15,407 nucleotides of DNA from Bacteriovorax sp. UBA1852 (GTDB taxonomy: Bacteria; Bdellovibrionota; Bacteriovoracia; Bacteriovoracales; Bacteriovoracaceae): assembly GCA_002338505.1 (NCBI GenBank), contig DDIK01000129.1, positions 1-15,407 on the forward strand. Reading direction: 5' to 3'. Below are positions 1 through 7,950 of this stretch, one piece after another. The notes beneath the pieces were generated by a model, which saw nothing but the letters and a program-made list of their open reading frames with translations, was not told where the DNA came from and searched no databases. The translations under genes and the position numbers were made by a program. Position 1 is the stretch's first letter; every line of letters begins with the position of its first letter.

Positions 1-1820
1 ATGAAATTTAGATCACCTTCTTCATACTTCCCCGTGACAGTATTTTTAATCTTGTCTTTATTAAGAACAGCGTAGACGTGATCGATATATTTATGAAGAT
101 AGTCTTCGTATGATCTCGCATCAACGAGACCAATTGATTCTCTAAGCTCTTTATCAAACTTGTCGAGTTGATCATTTTTAATCAACTCCAGAAAACGTGG
201 AGGATTATGATAGTCTCCATGTGTACTCATATTTAAAAAATCGTATTCATTCTTCTTTTGAATAAGCTTTTCTAGATATTCAATAATTTCTATAAAGGTA
301 ATGTTCTTATGATGATCACTTAATTTATAAATTATATTCTTAAGATCTCGTGGTGAAAGTCCAAACTTTCCTTCATAGAGATTATCATTTTCAAATTCGC
401 TGATAATAGATTGAAGTCCGTGTTTTAATATTTGACTTGATTCACTATCGAGACGATCTGGAATGATATGGTCGTGGCTATAGAGATATGATTTTTCCAG
501 AGGAGTTAGTCCGGTTACGATAGCCGTGAGTTTCGAATCATCGTAATGTTTACCCATGCAAGATCGAACTCTTGTCATAACAGCAAATTGTGACAATGCC
601 TCTAGTGAGTGCGGCTCAAAGTGTGATCTTTGCTTGAGGTCTTTCACTTGCCTTTCATATATTTTCTTTTCTTCTTGAAAGTCTAGGAGGTATGGAACCT
701 TTATAAAGTTAAACCGGCCTTTAAAAGAATTAAAGTCAGGATGTTGCTTGAAGGCGTTAAAATGTACTTCGTTTGAAGTCCCGATAAAGAATGTATCGAG
801 TTCAGTGAGTACACCACCTAAGTTTAATGTTCCCGACTCCATGGTCATGAGTAAGTACTTAAATGTATCGAGTGGTCTTTTTAAAAGATCTGAAAATTCA
901 AGAACTCCACGGTTTGCTAAAACGGCCTCACCAGAGAGAGAGAAGAGATTTAGAGATTGAAGAGAAGGTGGAAGGGAGGCAAGTCGCTTATCCATCGTTA
1001 TCTGCTGCAATTTAGCATCAACGTGTAATTGAGGCTCAATGGTAACAGCACTTGAAGAGTATCTCTTTGAGATGATAAATCTCTCAACTCTAATATGCTT
1101 TAAAACATCCTCATGCTTTCCTTTATAGTTTTTTAGAAGAGCATCATAAATCATCTTGTTTCTCTTGGATAAATCACCCTTGTAGAGATATGTTTTTCTA
1201 ATGTCTTCTAGTTTCTTCTGATCATCACTGAAAGCTTCATCAATCATTTTTTGGCGATACTCTACTGGTACTAGTAAAAGAGGATGATCTTTTAAATCAC
1301 TCACGAGAATGGCCGCGATATCTTTATCATCGAGATATGCAAAGCTACTAAGAGACTGGGTCTCTGTTTTGGTGGCTAAACCAAGTGAGCCTTTAACAAC
1401 GTTATTTATTGGGAACACCCATGAGAATGTATAAAGAAGACCTTTCTCTTCCTTTGAATACTCTTCAGCTCCCTTCATTAGTTTTTTTACAAGCGAACTC
1501 TTTGATGATCCATTAGGGCCAACGAGAAGAAGAAATTTATTATTAAAACCTTCTTCTTCAAAATTTCTGAGATTTTGTAATATCTGTCTCTGAATTTTCT
1601 TCTGTCCATAAACAGCAGGAGCATCATGCTCATCTTTCTTAAAAAGATTGTAGTCACCGTTCTCATCTTTACCAAAGTAATTCATCATATCTTTAAAGTA
1701 ATGTGATGTCGGACGAATGTGAGTATGTGGGTCTTTCTTTAAGAGTTCATAAAACTCTTGAAAAGATAGTATCTCGTTGAGTGCGTTTGCTGTATCGTTC
1801 GCCTGATTAATCCATTCCAT
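1..1820 (-). CDS. prkA: PrkA-family AAA+ serine protein kinase, 3' end cut by window edge
   Basis: The first 606 residues are visible and the reading frame runs off the left edge. A P-loop GPNGSSKSSL lies at residues 101-110, the SSK-type Walker A common in PrkA proteins. Further on there is a RGVLEFSDLLKRPLDTF block, a GTSNEVHF sensor-like block and RGRF/VPYLLD-like sequence, in the order expected for the PrkA AAA domain. The C-terminal part contains SPRDLKNIIY, as expected before the kinase-like region. Family members are about 630-690 residues, so little is missing. The ATG start is supported by AGAAGGA about 8 bases upstream. PrkA proteins are cytoplasmic, linked to stress, stationary phase or sporulation and often encoded next to yeaH and spoVR genes; such neighbours would lie outside the window. 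Whether the family acts mainly as a kinase or as an AAA+ ATPase/protease is debated. Confidence 0.85.
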   Translation of the reverse strand, partial: MEWINQANDTANALNEILSFQEFYELLKKDPHTHIRPTSHYFKDMMNYFGKDENGDYNLFKKDEHDAPAVYGQKKIQRQILQNLRNFEEEGFNNKFLLLVGPNGSSKSSLVKKLMKGAEEYSKEEKGLLYTFSWVFPINNVVKGSLGLATKTETQSLSSFAYLDDKDIAAILVSDLKDHPLLLVPVEYRQKMIDEAFSDDQKKLEDIRKTYLYKGDLSKRNKMIYDALLKNYKGKHEDVLKHIRVERFIISKRYSSSAVTIEPQLHVDAKLQQITMDKRLASLPPSLQSLNLFSLSGEAVLANRGVLEFSDLLKRPLDTFKYLLMTMESGTLNLGGVLTELDTFFIGTSNEVHFNAFKQHPDFNSFKGRFNFIKVPYLLDFQEEKKIYERQVKDLKQRSHFEPHSLEALSQFAVMTRVRSCMGKHYDDSKLTAIVTGLTPLEKSYLYSHDHIIPDRLDSESSQILKHGLQSIISEFENDNLYEGKFGLSPRDLKNIIYKLSDHHKNITFIEIIEYLEKLIQKKNEYDFLNMSTHGDYHNPPRFLELIKNDQLDKFDKELRESIGLVDARSYEDYLHKYIDHVYAVLNKDKIKNTVTGKYEEGDLNF

Positions 1821-1865
1821 GGAAATTCCTTCTATAAATATGCTACTTTGAGTATAATTTTAAAA

Positions 1866-1881
1866 ACTTATCACAATAAGT
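1866..1881. promoter_or_regulatory. Perfect inverted repeat in the divergent prkA upstream region
   Basis: ACTTAT-CACA-ATAAGT is a perfect 6-bp inverted repeat with a 4-base centre. It lies in the 90-bp divergent region, 46 bp upstream of the prkA start and 30 bp upstream of the gene at 1911. A TATAAT hexamer at 1853-1858 (+ strand) is nearby but lacks a good -35. A regulator-binding role is inference; in such AT-rich DNA chance is possible. Confidence 0.3.
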
Positions 1882-1910
1882 ACTCTATTAATTTTACCAA
1901 CAACTGAACT

Positions 1911-3071
1911 TTGATAAAAGGTAGGACACGCATTAAACTTAAGATTTTCATCATATTTTTGTTATTTTTAGCAGGATTGTTCTATTTCGTTCAAAAAGAC
2001 GAGCTTACTAGACTACAACACTCAGAGATATTAGTTGAATTTGTTGAATTACTATCAAACGAGTGGAAATATCCTGAGCTTCAAAATTCAATTGAATGCG
2101 TGGATGAAAAGATAAAGAAGCGCGATCACTATTCTTGTAACCCAACCTATCTCTCTTGTATTTTAAAGAATAATTATTTCAACCCTAAAATTAAAGGAAG
2201 ACCTATTGAATACGAGCTTCATTCGCAACCGAAACTTCTTAAAAGAAGAAATAAGAGAAGCTATCAACTTAATATGGAAATTGAAGGCAAGGATCATACC
2301 CTAGAGATTGTTGATGGTTGTCGAGAAACTTTTCTACCTCAGAGATTTTATAGATTCTTTGTGGCCAATAGAGATATAAAAACAGATTGGGATAATTTCG
2401 GTCGACATATTTATATTGATAAGTATCGTGTGAAAAATTGGGAAGTACAACTGTGGGCCCAAGATCAAAAAAGAGAAGAGATTCTCACTCGATACAAATC
2501 TCTTAATCCTCTTGAGTCAGCCAGAGATTTAAATAAAGAGGAAATGAAGCAGTACTGTGAGTTCTTTGGCAAACACGTGCTTAGTGCACAAATATTTGAT
2601 GCCGCTACAATTCATCCCGAGGAAATTGATAATCCTGAGTCTAAGCTTTTAAGAGGCTCTTATTACTCTTGGGTAAGAAGAAATAGTATGGCCGAACTCT
2701 ATTCAGTCCAGTTTGAAAATAATGATATAACAGAAGAAAATCTCAATAAGCTCTGTGTGAAAACATATGGATTTGAGTGTCTTCATTTAAGTAAGGAAGA
2801 TAATCTTATCGATTCTTCTTCATGGTCTGGAATCAAGGAAGTATTTGGTGGAGATTTTCAGTATCTTAAGAATAACATCAACCCGTCAGAAAATTTATTT
2901 CTAAGCTCCGAATATTTTACTCTTAAGTCCAAGGTTCATACCACGGGACAAAGAGGTGGATGGACTGGCGATGGTTTTACTCGCAAGGAATTTAATTTCA
3001 AAGAGTTTAGAGAAGATCTAAAGAAAGAGGGTGATTTTGGAGTTAATTTTCGTTGTATGAGGTATCGATAA
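1911..3071 (+). CDS. Membrane-anchored protein with degenerate formylglycine-generating-enzyme-like (SUMF1/EgtB/PvdO fold) domain
   Basis: 386 residues. The TTG at 1911 is the first possible start, since an in-frame stop lies 6 bp upstream; the ribosome site is weak and the start uncertain. Residues 11-27 are a single hydrophobic segment after a basic N-terminus, so the bulk is probably periplasmic. From about residue 166 the pattern follows the FGE-sulfatase fold: YIDKYRVKNWEVQLW at 168-182 (family: iDkyEVTnaeY..F), YCEFFGKHVLSAQIFDAA at 215-232 (family: YC...GkRLPTEaEWEyAA), SGIKEVFGG at 306-314 (family: GNvwEW..D) and a terminal GVNFRCMR (family: GFRcv). The catalytic cysteine region is not recognisable, so formylglycine-forming activity is unlikely; a structural or binding role is more likely. 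The stop overlaps the next start (TAATG), so the two genes are coupled. The fold call is by eye from spaced motifs and is moderate in strength. Confidence 0.6.
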   Translation: MIKGRTRIKLKIFIIFLLFLAGLFYFVQKDELTRLQHSEILVEFVELLSNEWKYPELQNSIECVDEKIKKRDHYSCNPTYLSCILKNNYFNPKIKGRPIEYELHSQPKLLKRRNKRSYQLNMEIEGKDHTLEIVDGCRETFLPQRFYRFFVANRDIKTDWDNFGRHIYIDKYRVKNWEVQLWAQDQKREEILTRYKSLNPLESARDLNKEEMKQYCEFFGKHVLSAQIFDAATIHPEEIDNPESKLLRGSYYSWVRRNSMAELYSVQFENNDITEENLNKLCVKTYGFECLHLSKEDNLIDSSSWSGIKEVFGGDFQYLKNNINPSENLFLSSEYFTLKSKVHTTGQRGGWTGDGFTRKEFNFKEFREDLKKEGDFGVNFRCMRYR

Positions 3072-3853
3072 TGCTAAAATTACTCATTTTCGTCTTACTA
3101 ATCTCTTGTCATAGCAATCAACATGATCCTATTTTACATTCCTTTTTCACATTTAAAGATGTGAAAGCTTCACTTCCTAGTACAGATGGTGAAGTTATTA
3201 CTCGCCCTATGAATTCTTGGGTTCGTGTCTTTGAAAACGAAGACTCTTGTTTTTATTATAAGACTCCTTTTAGAAAAGAATTAGGAGAAATAAGAATTAC
3301 TAATAAGTCTAGTAAGTGTAGTTATGATAGTGAAATAGAGCTTCGTGTTGAAAAGGTTAAAGGTCTGACTTACAAAATAAGTCACACTAATAAAGACGAT
3401 CTCAGACTGACGCTTGAGTTTAACGATTTCAAAGAAGAATATAAGCTTATTAACACTCAACTTAAACATACTTCAAAACTTCTCGATAATGGATTACCTC
3501 GAAGCTTTATCAGTAGTATTTATATCGATAAGAAATATCCTCAGCAAAGAAATCTTAAAGACAAGGACCTATGTCACGGCGTGAATAGTAATTGTCAAAA
3601 TGTCGTGGGCTATCGCTGTGAGAAATGCCCTGCAGGATTTTATGAGGTTGTTGATTTTAATTGCTCACAAGGGGGATCGAAGTATTGTGGTAGTGATAAT
3701 TGCGGTAAAAAGAATGAACCTGCCTGTCCTAGAGGATATAAGATATTAGGTTCAAAATTAAAGTCTCTATGTTTTGATGGTAGTCCTGCCGGACTTTGCG
3801 GGCCCGGGCTTAGAACTTTTTGTAATGAAGATAATATTTTAATCTGTATCTGA
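3071..3853 (+). CDS. Cysteine-rich lipoprotein of unknown function
   Basis: 260 residues from the ATG at 3071. A longer frame from TTG 3053 exists, but the ATG gives a clean type II signal peptide, MLKLLIFVLLISC, with lipobox LISC and lipid attachment predicted at Cys13. The start sits in TAATG with the preceding gene's stop, indicating translational coupling. The middle, about residues 30-165, is a charged region I do not recognise. The last 80 or so residues hold 12 cysteines, including NCQNVVGYRCEKCPAGFYEVV, which has an EGF-like look (C.N..GY.C..C..GF), then YCGSDNCG and ACPRGY. This suggests a disulfide-stapled module outside the cytoplasm. The gene ends 15 bp inside the opposing transporter gene. 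Its coupling to a secreted FGE-like protein suggests a joint envelope or surface role, but no function can be named. Confidence 0.75.
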   Translation: MLKLLIFVLLISCHSNQHDPILHSFFTFKDVKASLPSTDGEVITRPMNSWVRVFENEDSCFYYKTPFRKELGEIRITNKSSKCSYDSEIELRVEKVKGLTYKISHTNKDDLRLTLEFNDFKEEYKLINTQLKHTSKLLDNGLPRSFISSIYIDKKYPQQRNLKDKDLCHGVNSNCQNVVGYRCEKCPAGFYEVVDFNCSQGGSKYCGSDNCGKKNEPACPRGYKILGSKLKSLCFDGSPAGLCGPGLRTFCNEDNILICI

Positions 3854-5818
3854 TAAATTGGTAACATTCTCAATATTTGGAAGAATATAAAAGTCGTATA
3901 TAAATCCAAAGAATATAGTCAAAGATAGACTCAGGCCAAATTGCCATATAGGCGAAAAGCTATGAATGAGAAATGTCATAAAGCTTAGAAAAAGTATAAG
4001 AGATGATATCAAAATCGGTTGAAAGACACTAATCTGCTTTTGAATCTCACTCAAATTTGTTTTGTTTGCATACATAACGTGTATTGTTGAATCCACAATA
4101 AGTCCAAATGATACACTAAACGTCATAACAGTTGCTAAATTCAGACTGATGTTAGCTAGAGCAAATATTGAGAGTGTGACAATTGGCGGAATTAAATTAA
4201 TGATTAAAAATGTGACAATACTCGTAATTGATCTGACAAAGTAAGACACAAAAATAGTGATTAAAAGTAAACTAAGTATGAAACTCTTTAGGAGTGTTGA
4301 AATGATTTCTGACTGTGATTGAATTAAATCATAATAACTGCCGGTGAAGCGGAAAGAAATATTTCTATTGTTTAGTATTGTGACTATTCTTTTTAGTGTT
4401 TGTTGATATTTGAGAGTGCTCATAGCCTTTGATAAAAGAACAACTGAATATTGTTCTTTATTGTCATTAACAATAGGGATCTTCGATAGGAGAGTGAGTG
4501 CTGCAAACTTATTACTTGGGAGTACTCTCTCGCCTGTATAAATATAGTTAGCGTCCTTTACGGCTTGAGTTTGAGAAATAATAATTGGAGGTTCTTCTAG
4601 TGTGTCTCTTATCTCGCTTTCTAATTCACTAATTTTTTGAATGTTAGAATAATCTTCTCCTATCAAGAAATTGTCTATGATGATCTCTAATATTGGAGTT
4701 CCTATTACAGATTTCTCAACGAGACGTATACTTTTTGAGACGTTTGATTCTTTAGGAAAGAAGAAAAGTGCATCAACTTGTATTTGTAATTTGTTATAGG
4801 TTAGTACAAATAATAAGAAGGGAACAATAAGAGCAGTATAAACAATACTCGGGCGTAACTTTTTTGGTAAGAGAATTGGCTTTGTTTCTTTCTTGTCAGT
4901 AGAGTATATAGCATTTTGAAATAATTTAAAGGTCATAAGTGTAAAGAAAGCTGTTATGAATAATGATGTAGCACTTGTTTGAGAAAAAATTCTTATCGCG
5001 GGTACTTTACTAAGAGATAAAGATGCAATCCCTAATAGAGTTGTCACAAGCATGAATGAAATAGGGATAAATTTATGTTTCACAACTTCTCGATGATCTT
5101 TGAACTCTTTATAGGAATAATATAGGTGAATAACCAAACAAAACACCACTACGAAATTAACCATTGGTGCAAGATTAGATAGTAGATTGGCCTCATTGAA
5201 GAATAACTTTAAAGTCAATAATGATGTTCCAATAGCACTTAATGGGTACATGAAAATTACAAAACTGAGACTTAATTTTTGGGTAATAAGAAATATAAGA
5301 ATAAAGCTGATCGTAAGAAGAAGTGGTAGGATGATCTTCTTTATATCTAGTGTGGTTTCACTTATGTGATAATTTAAATAAGGTAGACCTGATAATGTTA
5401 CTTTTGAATAGTTACTCTTGATGAAATTTATAACACCTGGATGTTGTCTTCTTTGATCTCTACTTAACATAATTATATTTATGAAATATCCATTCCTATA
5501 TAATTTCATCTCTAATTCTTTGTGTTTTTTATAGAATTTAATTACTTCTTTTTGTTCTTTTTTCTTTGAGAGAGTCGTCGGAGTTATAATACGGAAATCT
5601 ATTTCTTGATCAGCGAGAAAATTTTCGAGTCTTTCCGTATTGGGATTGTGATTGGAAGCCATTATTAAGGTGTCATATTGAGACGACGTTTCTGCTGACC
5701 TTGAATTGGATATATTCTTTGGAATAAGCAGTCTTTCATCACTGTTTTGATACAAGTCATTTGTGTAAATTAAGCAAAAGAGCGTGTATAAATATGTAAT
5801 AATAACTAATTTACTCAT
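3839..5818 (-). CDS. RND-superfamily (MMPL/HAE3-like) lipid or hydrophobic-compound exporter
   Basis: 659 residues, compact for the family. The topology is the RND pattern: a short N-terminal TM (about 4-19), an extracytoplasmic domain to about 160, a TM bundle at about 161-300, another TM at 325-340, a second extracytoplasmic domain to about 505 and a final TM bundle at 510-645. The second bundle carries FGLIVDSTIH (571-580), the typical RND proton-relay Asp motif, and the end YDFYILPNIE resembles the family's D..lLP ending. In the first bundle the equivalent FVVVFCLVIH (222-231) lacks the Asp, with Cys227 in its place. The start overlaps the end of the YceI gene by 8 bp. MMPL/HAE3 members export lipids, hopanoids or mycolate precursors using the proton gradient; here the likely cargo is the product of the upstream PKS genes (inference). 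The 3' end overlaps the convergent lipoprotein gene by 15 bp. Confidence 0.85.
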   Translation of the reverse strand: MSKLVIITYLYTLFCLIYTNDLYQNSDERLLIPKNISNSRSAETSSQYDTLIMASNHNPNTERLENFLADQEIDFRIITPTTLSKKKEQKEVIKFYKKHKELEMKLYRNGYFINIIMLSRDQRRQHPGVINFIKSNYSKVTLSGLPYLNYHISETTLDIKKIILPLLLTISFILIFLITQKLSLSFVIFMYPLSAIGTSLLTLKLFFNEANLLSNLAPMVNFVVVFCLVIHLYYSYKEFKDHREVVKHKFIPISFMLVTTLLGIASLSLSKVPAIRIFSQTSATSLFITAFFTLMTFKLFQNAIYSTDKKETKPILLPKKLRPSIVYTALIVPFLLFVLTYNKLQIQVDALFFFPKESNVSKSIRLVEKSVIGTPILEIIIDNFLIGEDYSNIQKISELESEIRDTLEEPPIIISQTQAVKDANYIYTGERVLPSNKFAALTLLSKIPIVNDNKEQYSVVLLSKAMSTLKYQQTLKRIVTILNNRNISFRFTGSYYDLIQSQSEIISTLLKSFILSLLLITIFVSYFVRSITSIVTFLIINLIPPIVTLSIFALANISLNLATVMTFSVSFGLIVDSTIHVMYANKTNLSEIQKQISVFQPILISSLILFLSFMTFLIHSFSPIWQFGLSLSLTIFFGFIYDFYILPNIENVTNLSDTD

Positions 5819-6380
5819 TGATTACATGTCCAAATTCTAAAGTATGAGAATCCTTTACTTTTGCAATAGCAATAGATGGATCAGGAATATTGAAATCTTT
5901 TAAACTAATCTCAGCTTTTCCTTTTATTCTAAATATTACTCCTTCTTTCTCCACATCGAGATTAAGATCAATGAGATGTTCTTTGGATCTGATTGATAAT
6001 ATACCGGAAAGCTTAGTGCTACCTTCTCTTAGTACGAGGCTTTCTTTTGACGTAAAAATGATAAATTCATTCTTCTTTGTATCGAGAGTTTCATTATTCA
6101 TTTTTTCATCTCGAAGAGAATTATCTGTATCAATAGATGATGCAGAGATCTTTATATATAATGCTTCTATCTTTTCATTTTTCTTTAAGTATGAGATTTT
6201 ATACTTCTTCACAAAGCCGTCATATTCAGTCGTGATGAAACCAAGTTTTGTACTTTCTCCTGCAACACGAATGTAATTATCTGTGTCGCTTTGTGCATCC
6301 TCATAGCTTTTATGTATATACTGATGTTCAAAACCAAATGCTTGTAATACGAGTGTGAAAACGATAATTATTTTTCTCAT
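5811..6380 (-). CDS. Exported YceI-family lipid-binding protein
   Basis: 189 residues. The N-terminus (MRKIIIVFTLVLQAFG) is a signal peptide, probably cut near residue 16, so the mature protein is periplasmic. The YceI pattern is clear though divergent: SIDTDNSLRDEKM at 82-94 (family: SidT.n..RD.HL), IIFTSKE at 107-113 (family: I.F.S), LSGILSIRSKEHLIDLNL at 124-141 (family: l.G.LtihG.t..v.l) and LKDFNIPDP....AKVKD at 160-177 (family: dFGi....v.D.V). YceI proteins form a lipocalin-like barrel binding long isoprenoid or other lipid tails. The start overlaps the methyltransferase stop as ATGA, and the end overlaps the RND gene start by 8 bp. Its place between a lipid-modifying enzyme and an RND pump suggests a carrier for the operon's product; this is inference. 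Confidence 0.75.
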   Translation of the reverse strand: MRKIIIVFTLVLQAFGFEHQYIHKSYEDAQSDTDNYIRVAGESTKLGFITTEYDGFVKKYKISYLKKNEKIEALYIKISASSIDTDNSLRDEKMNNETLDTKKNEFIIFTSKESLVLREGSTKLSGILSIRSKEHLIDLNLDVEKEGVIFRIKGKAEISLKDFNIPDPSIAIAKVKDSHTLEFGHVINE

Positions 6381-6877
6381 GATATTTCTCCATATGTAAA
6401 TCGGTTTTCTAGTCTTATTCTTAGGAACAAAAAGATACTATTAAAGAGTGTGAAGACTAGAGCTGTATAGTAAAGATCAAAAAGAATTGGAAGCAATGTA
6501 ATCTCTAAGAATACTGCGAAATAATTAGGGTGACGAAAGTATTTATAAATGCCACTTGTTATTACATTTTCTTTTCTTAAGGCATATACTTTTGTGCTCC
6601 ACATTTTTTTTAGTGTCATCATTGAGATAATTCTTAAAGTGCTTGCAAAAAATAAAATTATTATAAGAATTATTTTCATGATGTTAAGTTCTAGAGCTGT
6701 GTGAAAATAGTAATCTTCAATAATCATTGATAAGAACCACATTGAATGTAGTAGTATCATAGAATATTTTTGTCCTATGCCAACTTCTCTCAGATTATGT
6801 GAACGACTATTGTGATAGCTTAAAATCATTTCAGCTACTCGATATACTGTAAAGAATATCCAAGTTTTGATAAACAT
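6377..6877 (-). CDS. Isoprenylcysteine carboxyl methyltransferase (ICMT)-like integral membrane O-methyltransferase
   Basis: 166 residues, almost all hydrophobic, with about four or five TM segments. The diagnostic ICMT/PEMT-type block SGIYKYFRHPNYFAVFLE lies at residues 108-125, with RHPNY at 115-119, followed by a hydrophobic hairpin and RIRLENRF near the end (family: R...EE..L). The RHPxY motif and terminal Glu help bind S-adenosylmethionine in the family. Bacteria lack farnesylated CaaX proteins; members next to type III PKS genes (SrsB in Streptomyces, BpsB/YpbQ in Bacillus) O-methylate alkylresorcinols or alkylpyrones, and that is the likely role here. It starts 3 bp after the PKS stop, with AAAGG inside the PKS 3' end as ribosome site, and its TGA overlaps the YceI start. 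Confidence 0.82.
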   Translation of the reverse strand: MFIKTWIFFTVYRVAEMILSYHNSRSHNLREVGIGQKYSMILLHSMWFLSMIIEDYYFHTALELNIMKIILIIILFFASTLRIISMMTLKKMWSTKVYALRKENVITSGIYKYFRHPNYFAVFLEITLLPILFDLYYTALVFTLFNSIFLFLRIRLENRFTYGEIS

Positions 6878-6880
6878 GAT

Positions 6881-7939
6881 TTACCGAACCTTTCTAATGA
6901 TACTTATTTCACTATTAAAGCCAGGTCCCATTGCTGCCATCACACCATATTCACCCTCATTTGCTATGTCATCTTTAATGGATCTCTCTAGTACATTCAA
7001 GACAGAGACTGACGACATGTTGCCGTGCTCTTTTAAGCTTTGCCAGCTATTTTGAAAGTCTTTATTACTCATTTCAAGTGCTTCTTCCATGGCCTCAAGA
7101 ACTTTTGGACCGCCTGGATGAGAAATTGAAAATGTTATGTCGTCTTTAGTAATTCTTGAGCGATCAAGTAGAGACATGAGATTTCTTGGGATATTGTTAT
7201 TAACAAGTTCAGATACATTCTTATTTAATACAAGTTTTAAGCCTGTATCTCTAATGTCCCATCCCATTGTGTCGGCTGAGTTTTTATAGAAAAAGGCATC
7301 ATAGTTTAATAATTCAAACTTGGCTCTCTCTACTAGTCTATGATTCTTTCCTACCATTATTACACTAGCAGCTCCATCGCCAAATAGCGCCGTGCCAATG
7401 AGGTTTTCAATACTGTCGTCCTCAGGCTGAAATGTTAATGAACAAAGCTCTACAGCACTTATTAGTACAGCATGTTCTGGATTAAGCCTAAGATATTCGT
7501 GTGCACGATTTAAGCTTGCAACGCCTCCTAAGCAACCAAAGCCAAAAAGTGGTAGTCTTTTAGTATTTTCATTAAAGTCTAGTTTATTCATCATGATGGT
7601 ATCAATACTTGGAATACAGAAACCTGTTACAGATGTAGTGATAAATTGATTAATATCTCTAACTTCTAGTCCACTTTTCTTTAGCACTTCTAGAATACTT
7701 TCTTCCATTAGAGGGACTGCTTTTTCCTTCCATATTTTATTTCTGTTAGCAAACGAACCGAGATTCAAGATATCTTTTTTTTCTAGGCATAATGCTCGAT
7801 TCGACACACATACATTTTTAGAAAACTTTGAAACGAGTTTCTTTTTCTTTGGCCATATTGTGGCAAGAAAATCAATCATCTCATTTTGATTATAGTTATT
7901 TTTAGGAAAAATAGTTTTACTTGATATGATAAAGCTCAT
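6881..7939 (-). CDS. Type III polyketide synthase (chalcone/stilbene synthase family; alkylresorcinol/alkylpyrone synthase-like)
   Basis: 352 residues, near the 350-400 usual for the family. The triad is complete: Cys136 in FGFGCLGGVASL, His274 in ISHPGGPKVLEAM and Asn307 in EHGNMSSVSVLNVL. A FGDGAASVI block (186-194) and MGPGFNSE (337-344, family: GFGPG) also match. Such enzymes are cytosolic homodimers that extend an acyl-CoA with malonyl-CoA and cyclise the chain to a resorcinol, pyrone or related ring without an acyl carrier protein. FabH-like ketosynthases share the fold, but the GCxGG and HPGGP contexts and the neighbouring srsB- and srsC-like genes favour type III PKS. AAAGGAG 5 bases upstream sets the ATG at 7939, 11 bp after the flavoprotein gene. 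The starter chain and ring type cannot be read from sequence. Confidence 0.92.
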   Translation of the reverse strand: MSFIISSKTIFPKNNYNQNEMIDFLATIWPKKKKLVSKFSKNVCVSNRALCLEKKDILNLGSFANRNKIWKEKAVPLMEESILEVLKKSGLEVRDINQFITTSVTGFCIPSIDTIMMNKLDFNENTKRLPLFGFGCLGGVASLNRAHEYLRLNPEHAVLISAVELCSLTFQPEDDSIENLIGTALFGDGAASVIMVGKNHRLVERAKFELLNYDAFFYKNSADTMGWDIRDTGLKLVLNKNVSELVNNNIPRNLMSLLDRSRITKDDITFSISHPGGPKVLEAMEEALEMSNKDFQNSWQSLKEHGNMSSVSVLNVLERSIKDDIANEGEYGVMAAMGPGFNSEISIIRKVR

Positions 7940-7950
7940 AGCTACTCCTT

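Noticed and set aside
748..960. Short plus-strand frame inside the PrkA gene
   Set aside because: It is antisense to well-conserved PrkA sequence and resembles no family.
3787..3812. GC-rich stretch with CCCGGG and GGGCCC palindromes near the lipoprotein gene end
   Set aside because: It encodes conserved-looking Cys/Gly residues (GLCGPG) in frame and has no T-run after it, so it is not a good terminator.
5088..5103. TGTTTCAC half-match to the canonical parS
   Set aside because: Only the left half matches, the right half is unrelated, and it lies inside the RND coding sequence.
5890..6276. 128-residue plus-strand frame opposite the YceI gene
   Set aside because: The minus-strand YceI motifs and operon overlaps are convincing; the opposite frame is Ser/Phe-rich, as expected for an antisense shadow.
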